Source of the DNA: Spongiimicrobium salis
Lineage (GTDB): Bacteria > Bacteroidota > Bacteroidia > Flavobacteriales > Flavobacteriaceae
Direction of reading: 5' to 3'
NCBI RefSeq assembly: GCF_043678055.1
Contig: NZ_JBHEQA010000002.1
Coordinates: forward strand, 434,001 to 498,000
DNA length: 64,000 nt
Part shown: positions 53,179 through 61,338 of the stretch, piece after piece
Position numbering within the stretch: position 1 is the stretch's first letter
Layout of the letters: each line of letters opens with the position of its first letter
The notes under the pieces: generated by a model
Databases searched by the model: none
The model's input: only the letters and a program-made list of their open reading frames with translations
What the model was told of the DNA's origin: nothing
Position numbers and translations under genes: made by a program

Positions 53179-54356
53179 AGTTGTTGTTTTTCCAAGTTGG
53201 CGAAGACGGGTAAGATGTTTTTTGAAACCTGATTCATGATGGTATCTTTCCCGTCATGGCCGGTAATCGTAATAATTAAGTCTAGTTCTTCCACCACTAT
53301 GATATGTTGTCCACCCCCGCCCCAGGCAAAATTGGCATTGTAACTTTTGTCTCCAACTGCGATATCCGTTTGATACCAAAAGTAGCCGTAAGCGTAGGTT
53401 TTAGGCTGCCAAGCGGCCGTAGGCTTGGTAATTTTTTGGGTGGCTTTGCTAATAAAAGCTTCTGGTATCAGTTGCTCTCCATTCCATTTGCCCTTATTTA
53501 AAACGAGCATGCCCCATTTGGCCATATCGCGCAAGGTCATACTCACACGCCAACCTGCTTCCGGTACACCACTAATATTCGTTTCCCATCGGTAATTTGT
53601 GATTCCCAGTTTATCGAGAAGTTCGGTTTTTATAAAATCTTTGGCCGTACCTGGCACCACAGCCTCAATGACTTGCATGACCAAAGCAGGGTCTGGCCCA
53701 TATAAATAGCTTTGGGATGCATTGGTAATAGGCGCACTATGCTCCAGCCACGTTTGGACCAGCCCTTGGCCTTTCAATTGACTGGGATTTTCCTCCAATG
53801 CCCTCCTCTTTTCTTCACTGATGCGAATGCCCGAGCGCATCGTCAATACCTTGTGAAGCGTTATCTTTTCGGCGCCATCAACCAATTTTGAAGCATCTAA
53901 GTCCTTAAGAAAGCTGATTAAGGGTTTATTTAAATCGGTCATGCTCAGATAGCCCAACTGGATGGCACGCCCCAGAATCAAACTCGTATAACCTTTAGCT
54001 GCCGAGGATTGCTCATGGGCCAGGTCAACGCGACCCCGTGAATAATAAGATTCAAAAACCAATTTGTTCTTATGGGCTATTAACAGGCCGTCATAGCTAC
54101 CATGTTTCTTCTCCGCTATTTCCTTAGCTAGCCTAATAAGTTCATCATCTTTCTTTAGATTGCCCACTGGAATTCCGTCTTTTCTAGAGGCTGGCGAAGT
54201 ATCGATAAAAGCTTTCTCAAGTTCAGGGATATCCCTGAAAGAGAGCTGTTTTTCAGCTGTTGTAGCTTCCGGCGCAAGAGCATCACTTAGTTGGGCAAAA
54301 CCTATTGTGGTGGTGAAAAGAAGTATGTAGAAGAATATGACCGCTTTGTTTTTCAT
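53175..54356 (-). CDS. Serine beta-lactamase-fold hydrolase, secreted
   Basis: This 393-residue exported hydrolase has a signal peptide (about 1-22, ...TIGFAQ) and an intact SxxK motif (EQSSAAKGY: Ser118, Lys121). It aligns along its length with the hydrolase half of the fusion at 29809-31821 (YYSRGRVDL, ILGRAIQLGYLSMTDLNKPLISFLK, ITLHKVLTMRSGI, AVVPGTAKDFIKTELLDKLGITNYRWE, AWGGGGQHI). It overlaps the PD40 lipoprotein gene by 4 bases and follows a TolB-like propeller gene with a 50-base gap, all one apparent operon. Likely substrates are peptides, amides or esters; not predicted to be a resistance beta-lactamase. Confidence 0.9.
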   Translation of the reverse strand: MKNKAVIFFYILLFTTTIGFAQLSDALAPEATTAEKQLSFRDIPELEKAFIDTSPASRKDGIPVGNLKKDDELIRLAKEIAEKKHGSYDGLLIAHKNKLVFESYYSRGRVDLAHEQSSAAKGYTSLILGRAIQLGYLSMTDLNKPLISFLKDLDASKLVDGAEKITLHKVLTMRSGIRISEEKRRALEENPSQLKGQGLVQTWLEHSAPITNASQSYLYGPDPALVMQVIEAVVPGTAKDFIKTELLDKLGITNYRWETNISGVPEAGWRVSMTLRDMAKWGMLVLNKGKWNGEQLIPEAFISKATQKITKPTAAWQPKTYAYGYFWYQTDIAVGDKSYNANFAWGGGGQHIIVVEELDLIITITGHDGKDTIMNQVSKNILPVFANLEKQQL

Positions 54357-54406
54357 AATTTTAGTTTTCCTTTTTATTGTGGACTTATATTTTTAATGGA
54401 ATTTTA

Positions 54407-55303
54407 TTAAGTTCTAATTTTGAGCCAAGCTTGACCACCTGCATTTGGAATTAATTTTTTTAGGGAAGACCCGTCTTTGTTGATCTTATAAACATGGGCG
54501 TTTTCATGGATGTCATGGGAGGTAAAGATGATTTGGGAACCATCGGGCGACCAGGAGGGTGTGGAATCCCGGACATCATTAAAGGTCAATCGCTTTTGAT
54601 CAGACCCATCTATATTCATGATATAAATTTCATGATTTCCGTCCCTATTGGACATAAACACAATTTCTTTGCCATCTGGAGAAACTTCGGGATGCCAGTC
54701 TTCAGCATTGTTTTGGGTGAGCTGGATAAGGTTGGTACCATCTGTATTTGCTATGCAAATTTCACTGGTTTGTGTTTTGGAATGAAAGACAATTCTACCA
54801 TCCTGAGTAAAATAGGGTGATCCACCATTCAAAGGTTTTATTTGGGTTTGCTCGCTGCCATCGGCATTCATGATCCAAATCTCTTCGGTCCAAACACCTT
54901 TCTCATTTCTATACCCCCTACCAAAAGCAATCTTTTTTCCATCTGCGGACCATGCCGGGGCACTGTCCCATTTGTTTTTGACAAAGGTCAGTCGCTTTCT
55001 ATTGGTTCCATCACTGTTCATGGTATGAATAGACCATGTTTTTCTTCCATCATGATAGGCATAGGAAGCAATACGCTTTCCATCTGGAGACCAAGCGGGA
55101 TAGCCATCATTCCCGGGGTAATCGGTGATTTTTATTTTTGATTTGGCCTCAGCATCGGTAAGGTAGATTTCTCCATTACCTGATTCCTTCGAAGTATAGG
55201 CAATGGTGTACGAAGCTGATTCGGAAACTTTAAGATCTTGGCCAGCTATGAAATGTGAACAATGGAAGGCCAAAATAAAAGGGAGTACTTTTAGATATTT
55301 CAT
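54407..55303 (-). CDS. Secreted TolB-like PD40 propeller protein
   Basis: This 298-residue exported protein has a signal peptide (about 1-21, ...SHFIAGQ) and serial TolB-like blades (SPDGKRIASYA, SADGKKIAFGR, SPDGKEIVFMS, SPDGSQIIFTS) with MNSDGTNRKRLT-type turns. It is a clear paralogue of 41033-41953, blade for blade (KTWSIHTMNSDG, HEIYIMNIDGSDQKRLT). It is the first gene of a minus-strand operon (TolB-like, beta-lactamase-fold, PD40 lipoprotein), divergent from the third LytS/LytTR pair. Confidence 0.88.
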   Translation of the reverse strand: MKYLKVLPFILAFHCSHFIAGQDLKVSESASYTIAYTSKESGNGEIYLTDAEAKSKIKITDYPGNDGYPAWSPDGKRIASYAYHDGRKTWSIHTMNSDGTNRKRLTFVKNKWDSAPAWSADGKKIAFGRGYRNEKGVWTEEIWIMNADGSEQTQIKPLNGGSPYFTQDGRIVFHSKTQTSEICIANTDGTNLIQLTQNNAEDWHPEVSPDGKEIVFMSNRDGNHEIYIMNIDGSDQKRLTFNDVRDSTPSWSPDGSQIIFTSHDIHENAHVYKINKDGSSLKKLIPNAGGQAWLKIRT

Positions 55304-55390
55304 TTAATTTCTATTGATGTATTACAGATTTTCACCTTTGTACAAACCTAGGGAACGGAGCTGCTCTAAATGGGTAAAATAGACGAACAC

Positions 55391-55416
55391 GGCCTTCAAA
55401 CCGAAATAAAGGCCTT
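55391..55416. repeat. Direct and inverted repeat upstream of a LytS-type kinase gene
   Basis: GGCCTT occurs at 55391-55396 and again at 55411-55416, 20 bases apart; AAGGCC at 55409-55414 also pairs with the first copy as an inverted repeat. The site is in the divergent region between the TolB-like gene and the third LytS/LytTR pair. Confidence 0.3.
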
Positions 55417-55526
55417 AGCGGCAGATTACAAACTACTTCCGCAAATAAGCTGCGTTGGACCTGGGATAAAGAAGATTCGTCTTTTTTAAAGCTGATGTGG
55501 ATTCATATTTTATATATTTATACCCT

Positions 55527-56603
55527 ATGGTCAAAAGAAAAAACCTGATCGACTGGGTCATTCAAAATAGAATGGTTTCACACCTTACCTTTTGGTTTTT
55601 ATTATTTATCATCCTTCCCGTATTGGCCGCATTGAACGACGGAAGTATAGAAAAGACGGTCACCAGTTGTCTATCCTTTTTACCCTCCCAGCTCATGGCC
55701 AGTTATCTTCTGGTCTATTATCAGGTTCCAAAACTTTTGGCCAAAAAGAAATACCTGATTTTTGGAGGCTCTTTTTTACTATCGGTTTATGTCTTTTCGG
55801 TACTTGCAAAATTTATATCGGGCCATTTTTCCGAATTTTTCCTAGGGAACAATTATCATGGGCAGGATTTTTTGGAAATATTGACAAGGCCATTTAATTT
55901 GGCCGTAGTGTACTTTCCACAGGTCTATGTCGTCGTATTTTTGATGTTTATGGTCAAAGTCTTTAAGGACCGCTTTGAAGAGCGGCATCAACTGGAAGTT
56001 TTACAAAAGGAAAAAGCCAATACGGAGCTCAAATTTTTAAAAGCACAGACCAATCCGCATTTTTTGTTCAATACCCTGAACAATCTATATGCCTTGACCT
56101 TGGAACGATCTATAAAAGCTCCGGATGTGGTCCTTAAACTGTCGGGCATGTTAGATTATATGCTGTATCAATGTAAAGATCCCGAAGTTCCCGTAAAGAA
56201 GGAAATCGCCCTGATACAAGATTATTTGGATTTGGAATCCCTGCGCTATGGGGATAAGCTTACTTTGGATTTCACGTATCAGCTGCATGATCCGAAAGTC
56301 ATGATTGCTCCTTTGATCTTGATATCATTTATTGAAAATGCCTTTAAACACGGAGTGAGCAATACGCCCAAGGATGCTGTCGTTAAAATTGAGTTGACTA
56401 CAGATGAGGAAAAACTGTATTTTAAGGTATTCAATACCAGACCTGCTGATCTGCATCATGGAATTAGCACTGCATCGAATTCTGGAATTGGCTTTTCCAA
56501 CGCACAGCGACAGTTGGAGTTGAACTATAAAGACAATTATGAATTGAAAAGTACCAAAACAGAAGAACATTTTCAGGTGCTATTAACTATAAAATTGAGA
56601 TAG
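55527..56603 (+). CDS. LytS-type sensor histidine kinase
   Basis: This 358-residue kinase uses the ATG at 55527 (MVKRKNL); the GTG ten codons upstream is less likely. Four transmembrane helices (about 18-38, 52-66, 76-98, 125-145) lead to a coiled coil and the acceptor motif KAQTNPHFLFNTLNNLY (His178). The ATP-binding part includes LISFIENAFKHG and GIGFSNAQRQL. The response-regulator gene begins one base after its stop codon. It is divergent from the TolB-like/beta-lactamase-fold operon. Confidence 0.93.
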   Translation: MVKRKNLIDWVIQNRMVSHLTFWFLLFIILPVLAALNDGSIEKTVTSCLSFLPSQLMASYLLVYYQVPKLLAKKKYLIFGGSFLLSVYVFSVLAKFISGHFSEFFLGNNYHGQDFLEILTRPFNLAVVYFPQVYVVVFLMFMVKVFKDRFEERHQLEVLQKEKANTELKFLKAQTNPHFLFNTLNNLYALTLERSIKAPDVVLKLSGMLDYMLYQCKDPEVPVKKEIALIQDYLDLESLRYGDKLTLDFTYQLHDPKVMIAPLILISFIENAFKHGVSNTPKDAVVKIELTTDEEKLYFKVFNTRPADLHHGISTASNSGIGFSNAQRQLELNYKDNYELKSTKTEEHFQVLLTIKLR

Positions 56604-56604
56604 T

Positions 56605-57294
56605 ATGGGGATACAGTGCATGGTTATAGATGATGAGCCCTTGGCCATAAAGGTCATTGAAAAGCACATTGAGCAAATACCGGAACTCCAATTGGCAGCT
56701 ACTTTTGACAATCCTTTGGCAGCAGGACAATTTCTTCAGAATACGCCTATTGATCTTTTGTTTTTGGATATCCAAATGCCAGTTGTCACCGGAATCGATT
56801 TTATAAAACATACAAAGATTCAACCCAAAGTCATTATAACAACTGCCTATAGGGAATATGCTTTGGAAGGCTATGAATTAGACATTATTGATTATTTGTT
56901 AAAGCCCATATCTTTTATCCGGTTCTATAAATCCATCAACAAGTATAAGGCATTGCAATCCCCTTCCCTTCCATCTTCGTCATTGGAAACGACAACGGAT
57001 CATATTTTTGTAAACGCAAATAAAAGAATGATCAGAATTTTGTTTAACGATATCCTATTCATTGATAGTATTAAGGATTATGTGCGCATACATACGCAAA
57101 CTGATACGGTAATTACAAAGGACAAAATAAGCACCTTTATTCAACGCCTTCCCTCTCATTTTTTAAGGAGCCATCGTTCTTACATCATCAATACGAATAA
57201 AATAGCTTCCTTGACCTCAAAAGACGTGATTTTAGTAACAGGAATGGAAATCCCTATTGGCGCCTCCTATAAGGAGATCATTAAGTTTATATGA
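56605..57294 (+). CDS. LytTR-family response regulator
   Basis: This 229-residue regulator has a receiver domain (MVIDDEPLAIKVIEKHI, phospho-acceptor Asp55 in LLFLDIQMP, TTAYREYALEGYELDIIDYLLKPI) and a LytTR DNA-binding domain (about 128-228; IRILFNDILFIDSIKDYVRIH, LRSHRSYIINTNKI). It pairs with the kinase gene directly upstream. It resembles the regulator at 34046-34738 along its length. Confidence 0.94.
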   Translation: MGIQCMVIDDEPLAIKVIEKHIEQIPELQLAATFDNPLAAGQFLQNTPIDLLFLDIQMPVVTGIDFIKHTKIQPKVIITTAYREYALEGYELDIIDYLLKPISFIRFYKSINKYKALQSPSLPSSSLETTTDHIFVNANKRMIRILFNDILFIDSIKDYVRIHTQTDTVITKDKISTFIQRLPSHFLRSHRSYIINTNKIASLTSKDVILVTGMEIPIGASYKEIIKFI

Positions 57295-57474
57295 AAGGCT
57301 TCAATAGAACAGGATTGGCCCAAGGCTTATTCCTGCTTTAAACACTTTAAGTGTCGGGCATGGTACCTCTAAATAGCTATGCCATTTAGAAAGTATACGA
57401 TTATAGGCTTATTTTCGTTAATAGGAGACAAAAACCTGAATAGTACCCAAACAACCCAAACCAAATCTACCCCT

Positions 57475-59391
57475 ATGCGCACCTTAAAAATCTTGAAGTA
57501 TATCGTATTGGCTATTGTGCTGTTACCGATGAATTCCTGCGAAATTGAAGAATTTACTACCTTGGATCCTATTGTTATCAATGCTGTGGATGATGGAATG
57601 GATGGCATTAATGGGACTTCAGGCGCAACAGCAGTGATCAACGTGTTGGATAATGATACTGTGGATGATGCTCCTGCAACACCAAATACGGTAGTAATTT
57701 CGGTATTGGGACAACCCAATAGCAATATTACATTGAATGCAGATGGTACCATAGACATTGCCCCCGGAACGGCCACTGGGGAATATAGATTGGATTATGA
57801 AATATGCGATAGGAATAATGAAGACAATTGCCAGTCCGCAGAAGTTGTCCTTTTTATTTTTGCAGATAGTGACATGAGCGGTATCAACGCGGTTAATGAT
57901 GGTATGGATGGAATCAATGGTACTACCGGGGCAACCGCCATTATAAACGTGTTGGACAACGATACCATTGACGGCTTGGTGGCTACCCCAAATAACGTAA
58001 ATGTATCCCGCTTAGGGCAACCCAATGATTATATCACCATAAATGTTGATGGTACGGTTGATGTCGCGGCGAATACCCCAGAAGGAGAATACCGCTTGAA
58101 TTATGAAATTTGTGATAGCACCAACGAAGATCGTTGTGCCTCGGCAGAAGTTGTGCTCTTTGTGTATATCCCGGACGGTTCCGGAGTCAATGCCGTTGGC
58201 GAGGCAATAGCAGGTGTTAATGGCACTACAGGCGGTACTGGAGTCATTAATGTATTGGATAACGATACTATTGATGGAATTCCGGCAACCCCTAATAATG
58301 TGAACTTATCGCGCTTAGGACAGCCTAACGATTATATCACGATCAATGCCGATGGTACCGTAGATGTGGCCCCGGGTACGCCCGAAGGGGAATATCGTTT
58401 GGGATATGAAATATGTGATAGCACCAATGAGGACCGATGTGGGAATACCGAGGTAGCCCTTTTTGTGTTTAATTCCGAATCGGCGGTAATCAATGCCGTA
58501 GATGATGGTATGGATGGTATTGATGGTACTGCAGGTGCCAATGCCGTCATCAATGTATTGGATAATGATACGGTTGATGGGATACCCGCTACGCCCAATA
58601 CGGTCAATGTATCAAGATTGGGGCAACCCATAGATGGTATCGTCTTGAATGCCGATGGAACGGTGGATGTTCTGCCGGGAACACCTGAAGGAGAATACCG
58701 ATTTAATTACGAGATTTGCGATAGTAGCAATGAAGATAATTGCGCATCGGCTGAAGTTGTTCTTTTTGTATTCACATCCACCCCAGCGGTCCTCAACGCC
58801 GTTAATGACGGTATGGATGGAATCAATGGTACATCCGGAGCCATTGGGGTGGTCAATGTATTGGACAACGATACCGTAGATGGTATTCCTGCTGCACCAA
58901 ATACAGTTAATGTATCAAGATTGGGACAGCCTATAGATGGTATCGTCTTGAATGCGGATGGAACGGTGGATGTTCTGCCAGGAACACCCGAAGGGCAATA
59001 CCGATTCAATTATGAGATTTGCGATAGCAACAATGAGGATAATTGCGCATCGGCTGAAGTCATTCTTTTTGTATTTATACCTGCCCCAGCAGTCATCAAT
59101 GCCGTTGGCGAGGCAATTGCCGGGGTTAATGGCGCTACAGGCGGCACTGCGGTCATCAACGTATTGGATAATGATACGATTGACGGCGCTCCCGTTAGTA
59201 CCGATACTATAAACCTATCTTTATTGGGGCAACCTGATCCCTTTGTCACCTTAAATGCAGATGGTACCGTAGATGTTGCCCCTGGAACACCAGAAGGGGA
59301 ATACCGCTTGCGTTATGAACTTTGTGACAGTAACAACGAAGATAATTGTGCAACTGCCGAGGTGGCCGTATTTGTTTTCAATATGGGGTGA
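57475..59391 (+). CDS. Lipoprotein with six ~101-residue Ig-like repeats
   Basis: This 638-residue lipoprotein uses the ATG at 57475, which opens a lipobox signal (MRTLKILKYI...PMNSC, Cys22); an earlier in-frame ATG would add 32 polar residues. After a short linker come six tandem repeats of 101-102 residues, each containing INVLDNDT, LNADGTVDVAPGTPEGEYR and YEICDxxNEDNC. The pattern matches the Asp-rich, calcium-binding Ig/cadherin-like repeats common in flavobacterial surface proteins; the two Cys seven positions apart in most repeats could form a disulfide. Probably a surface stalk or adhesin. It stands alone; upstream (57295-57474) I see no strong promoter. Confidence 0.9.
   Translation: MRTLKILKYIVLAIVLLPMNSCEIEEFTTLDPIVINAVDDGMDGINGTSGATAVINVLDNDTVDDAPATPNTVVISVLGQPNSNITLNADGTIDIAPGTATGEYRLDYEICDRNNEDNCQSAEVVLFIFADSDMSGINAVNDGMDGINGTTGATAIINVLDNDTIDGLVATPNNVNVSRLGQPNDYITINVDGTVDVAANTPEGEYRLNYEICDSTNEDRCASAEVVLFVYIPDGSGVNAVGEAIAGVNGTTGGTGVINVLDNDTIDGIPATPNNVNLSRLGQPNDYITINADGTVDVAPGTPEGEYRLGYEICDSTNEDRCGNTEVALFVFNSESAVINAVDDGMDGIDGTAGANAVINVLDNDTVDGIPATPNTVNVSRLGQPIDGIVLNADGTVDVLPGTPEGEYRFNYEICDSSNEDNCASAEVVLFVFTSTPAVLNAVNDGMDGINGTSGAIGVVNVLDNDTVDGIPAAPNTVNVSRLGQPIDGIVLNADGTVDVLPGTPEGQYRFNYEICDSNNEDNCASAEVILFVFIPAPAVINAVGEAIAGVNGATGGTAVINVLDNDTIDGAPVSTDTINLSLLGQPDPFVTLNADGTVDVAPGTPEGEYRLRYELCDSNNEDNCATAEVAVFVFNMG
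57577..59388 (+). repeat. Six tandem coding repeats of about 303 bases
   Basis: Units begin near 57577, 57883, 58186, 58489, 58792 and 59095. Units 1, 2, 4 and 5 open with NAV[DN]DGMDGI, units 3 and 6 with NAVGEAIAGV, an A-A-B-A-A-B order. Units 4 and 5 are almost identical at the DNA level over their second halves, a sign of recent duplication or conversion. Confidence 0.9.
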
Positions 59392-59577
59392 CCAAAGATG
59401 CTAGGAAAAGCTATTTTTTCCTTAAGTATCAGCTTTCATAAAGATAAAAATACAAGATAAACAGGCTTTTCACCATAAAACATTCCATACCCTTAAGAAT
59501 TACACTACGAAATACGTTTTCTTAGCTTAAAAAAGTATATTTTCGTATCCCATTTATAAGATTAAAATATACTACAA

Positions 59578-60279
59578 ATGAAAAAAACAATTGTGTTGGT
59601 TATGGGGTTGATAACCTTAGTGGCCTGTAATAAAGAAGCACCGGGAGCTGACGTGGAATTAAAAGCAAATATTGATTCTGTAAGTTATGCCATCGGCTCT
59701 AGTCAAGCCAGAGGATTATTAAATCAAGTTCCGGACTTAAATGTTGAAGCTTTTATCAAAGGATATTTGGATGTAGCCGATTCTTTGGAAGTGAAACTCT
59801 CAGACGCCGAATGCCAAACCATTTTACAGACCTACAGTCAAAAATTGCAGGCAGAACAATTGGCGAAAAAGAATGCAGAGATAGAGAAACAATATGCTGA
59901 GGTTAAAGAATCCGGGATTGCATTTTTAGAAGCGAATAAATCCAAACCAGGCGTTAAAGTAACGGCTAGCGGTCTGCAATATGTGGTAGTGAAGGAAGGT
60001 ACAGGGAAACAGCCTCAGGGACCCACTGCAGATGTAACGGTTCGTTATAAGGGAACCACTCCTGAAGGGGTGGAGTTTGACAGTAACGATTCTACCAATT
60101 TTAGATTGAATCAAGTAATTCGTGGTTGGACAGAAGCACTACAACTGATGAAAGAAGGAGGCGTATACACCTTTTATATTCCTCAAGAGTTGGCCTATGG
60201 GGCCAATCCACGACCTGGAGGACCTATAAAACCTTTTATGCCATTAGTCTTTGAGATAGAACTTCTTAAAGTGAACTAA
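59578..60279 (+). CDS. FKBP-type peptidyl-prolyl isomerase lipoprotein
   Basis: This 233-residue lipoprotein (lipobox LVAC, Cys17) has an FKBP-N-like helical dimerisation region (about 25-115; YAIGSSQARGLLNQ) and a C-terminal FKBP domain (about 123-233; SGLQYVVVKEGTGKQP, VTVRYKGTTPEGVEFDS, VIRGWTEALQLMKEGG, IPQELAYG). It catalyses cis-trans isomerisation of prolyl bonds during folding of exported proteins. It is followed by a strong terminator and appears to be a single-gene unit. Confidence 0.94.
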   Translation: MKKTIVLVMGLITLVACNKEAPGADVELKANIDSVSYAIGSSQARGLLNQVPDLNVEAFIKGYLDVADSLEVKLSDAECQTILQTYSQKLQAEQLAKKNAEIEKQYAEVKESGIAFLEANKSKPGVKVTASGLQYVVVKEGTGKQPQGPTADVTVRYKGTTPEGVEFDSNDSTNFRLNQVIRGWTEALQLMKEGGVYTFYIPQELAYGANPRPGGPIKPFMPLVFEIELLKVN

Positions 60280-60301
60280 GCATTGTAATCGGAATACTAT
60301 T

Positions 60302-60340
60302 AAAATGGCCGGAATTCATTTTCTGGCCATTTTTTATTTT
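60302..60340 (+). terminator. Strong intrinsic terminator after the FKBP gene
   Basis: AAAATGGCCGGAA (60302-60314) pairs with TTCTGGCCATTTT (60321-60333) as a 13-base stem with one G-T wobble and a six-base loop, then TTATTTT. An ATG inside the left arm (60305) is therefore unlikely to be the start of the next gene. Confidence 0.9.
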
Positions 60341-60352
60341 CTTGTGACCAAG

Positions 60353-61231
60353 ATGAATGCATTGTTGAAACAAATAGCAACCTACTTAAGGGAACCTTAT
60401 CCTTATTATTATAAAAACGGAAAAAAATTGTTTTTCCTGTTGTTGTTCATCGCTGTTTTAAGTTTTTTGTTCTCGTATTTTTTTGAACCCTTTGAAGTAA
60501 ATGTGGCAGAACATAAAATCCATAGCCTGTGGATTTTAGTGATACACGCCTTCACTCCCTTGCCCATTGCGTTTGTTTATTTGCGCATGGTGAATGTAAA
60601 GAAAGATGAAAATGCCATTTGGACCTTGGGAAAAGAATTGCGGCATTTATCCATTATTCTTCTCCTAATAGGGTTTTGGAGTTTTTTAGTGCGTGATTTC
60701 ATTTATACCAACCCCGATAATTGGTCGCTTCGGTATCTTTGGGAGGAAATTAGAAATACCTTTCTGGTAGGATTTCTTTTGTTGATGCTCATACTCCCCT
60801 TTAATCTGGAACGATTGATAAAGCGCCATAACAAGGCCCTGAAAAAAATACAGTTTAAAACCCCTGGAAGGGAACTACGTAAAGGTCTTATTACGATTCA
60901 AGGAAATACCTTGGAAGAAGATGTTGAATTGCGCATGGAGGATTTCCTTTTTGCAAAAGTAGAGGGCAATTATACAGAAATTTTTTCCTTTTCTTCTCAG
61001 CGCTTACATAAAACATTGGTCCGCGTACCCCTTAAAGTTCTGGAAGAACAATTACAGACTTATGGGGATGTATATAGAACGCATCGCTCCTATTTGGTCA
61101 ACCTAAATGCGATAGTGACTATTTCCGGGAATGCGCAAGGGTATCTCCTAACCCTAAAAAATTGCTCCCTTTTAGTTCCGGTATCCCGATCAAAAATCAA
61201 CGACTTCAATGCTACCTACACCAGAGGATAG
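60353..61231 (+). CDS. Membrane-anchored LytTR DNA-binding protein
   Basis: This 292-residue protein uses the ATG at 60353 (MNALLKQ) because the earlier ATG lies in the terminator stem. Four hydrophobic segments (about 25-45, 57-80, 100-118, 135-155) are followed by a LytTR domain (about 190-290; EDFLFAKVEGNYTEIF, YRTHRSYLVNLNAIVTI). It has no receiver domain, so it is a one-component membrane regulator that presumably senses at the membrane and binds DNA directly. The acyltransferase gene downstream is on the same strand and may be cotranscribed and regulated by it. Confidence 0.9.
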   Translation: MNALLKQIATYLREPYPYYYKNGKKLFFLLLFIAVLSFLFSYFFEPFEVNVAEHKIHSLWILVIHAFTPLPIAFVYLRMVNVKKDENAIWTLGKELRHLSIILLLIGFWSFLVRDFIYTNPDNWSLRYLWEEIRNTFLVGFLLLMLILPFNLERLIKRHNKALKKIQFKTPGRELRKGLITIQGNTLEEDVELRMEDFLFAKVEGNYTEIFSFSSQRLHKTLVRVPLKVLEEQLQTYGDVYRTHRSYLVNLNAIVTISGNAQGYLLTLKNCSLLVPVSRSKINDFNATYTRG

Positions 61232-61338
61232 ATAAGGTCTTCCTTGTATTTCGTCACTTTCATTTGTCATCCATCACAAAATGGTTCGTAAGGGGGCATT
61301 TGTTTTTATGTTTGTCCACGAACAAAAAAGCAAGGGTT

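Noticed and set aside
53175..54356. Antibiotic-resistance beta-lactamase
   Set aside because: The sequence belongs to the broad CubicO-type group and sits in an exported propeller operon; SxxK alone does not indicate beta-lactam hydrolysis.
57795..59249. Series of similar antisense open frames (57795-58025, 58332-58631, 58707-59009, 59010-59249) resembling each other
   Set aside because: They are shadows of the six tandem repeats of the lipoprotein gene, so their similarity is a by-product of the repeats, not a gene family.
57577..59388. Regular repeat spacing that might suggest a CRISPR or satellite array
   Set aside because: The period is about 303 bases, in frame, and encodes a protein repeat.
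60305..60352. Earlier ATG for the membrane LytTR protein
   Set aside because: The ATG lies inside the stem of the FKBP terminator; the ATG at 60353 begins a typical N-terminus.
61162..61338. N-terminal extension of the acyltransferase into the LytTR gene
   Set aside because: It would start at TTG inside the upstream coding sequence and add residues with no similarity to acyltransferases.
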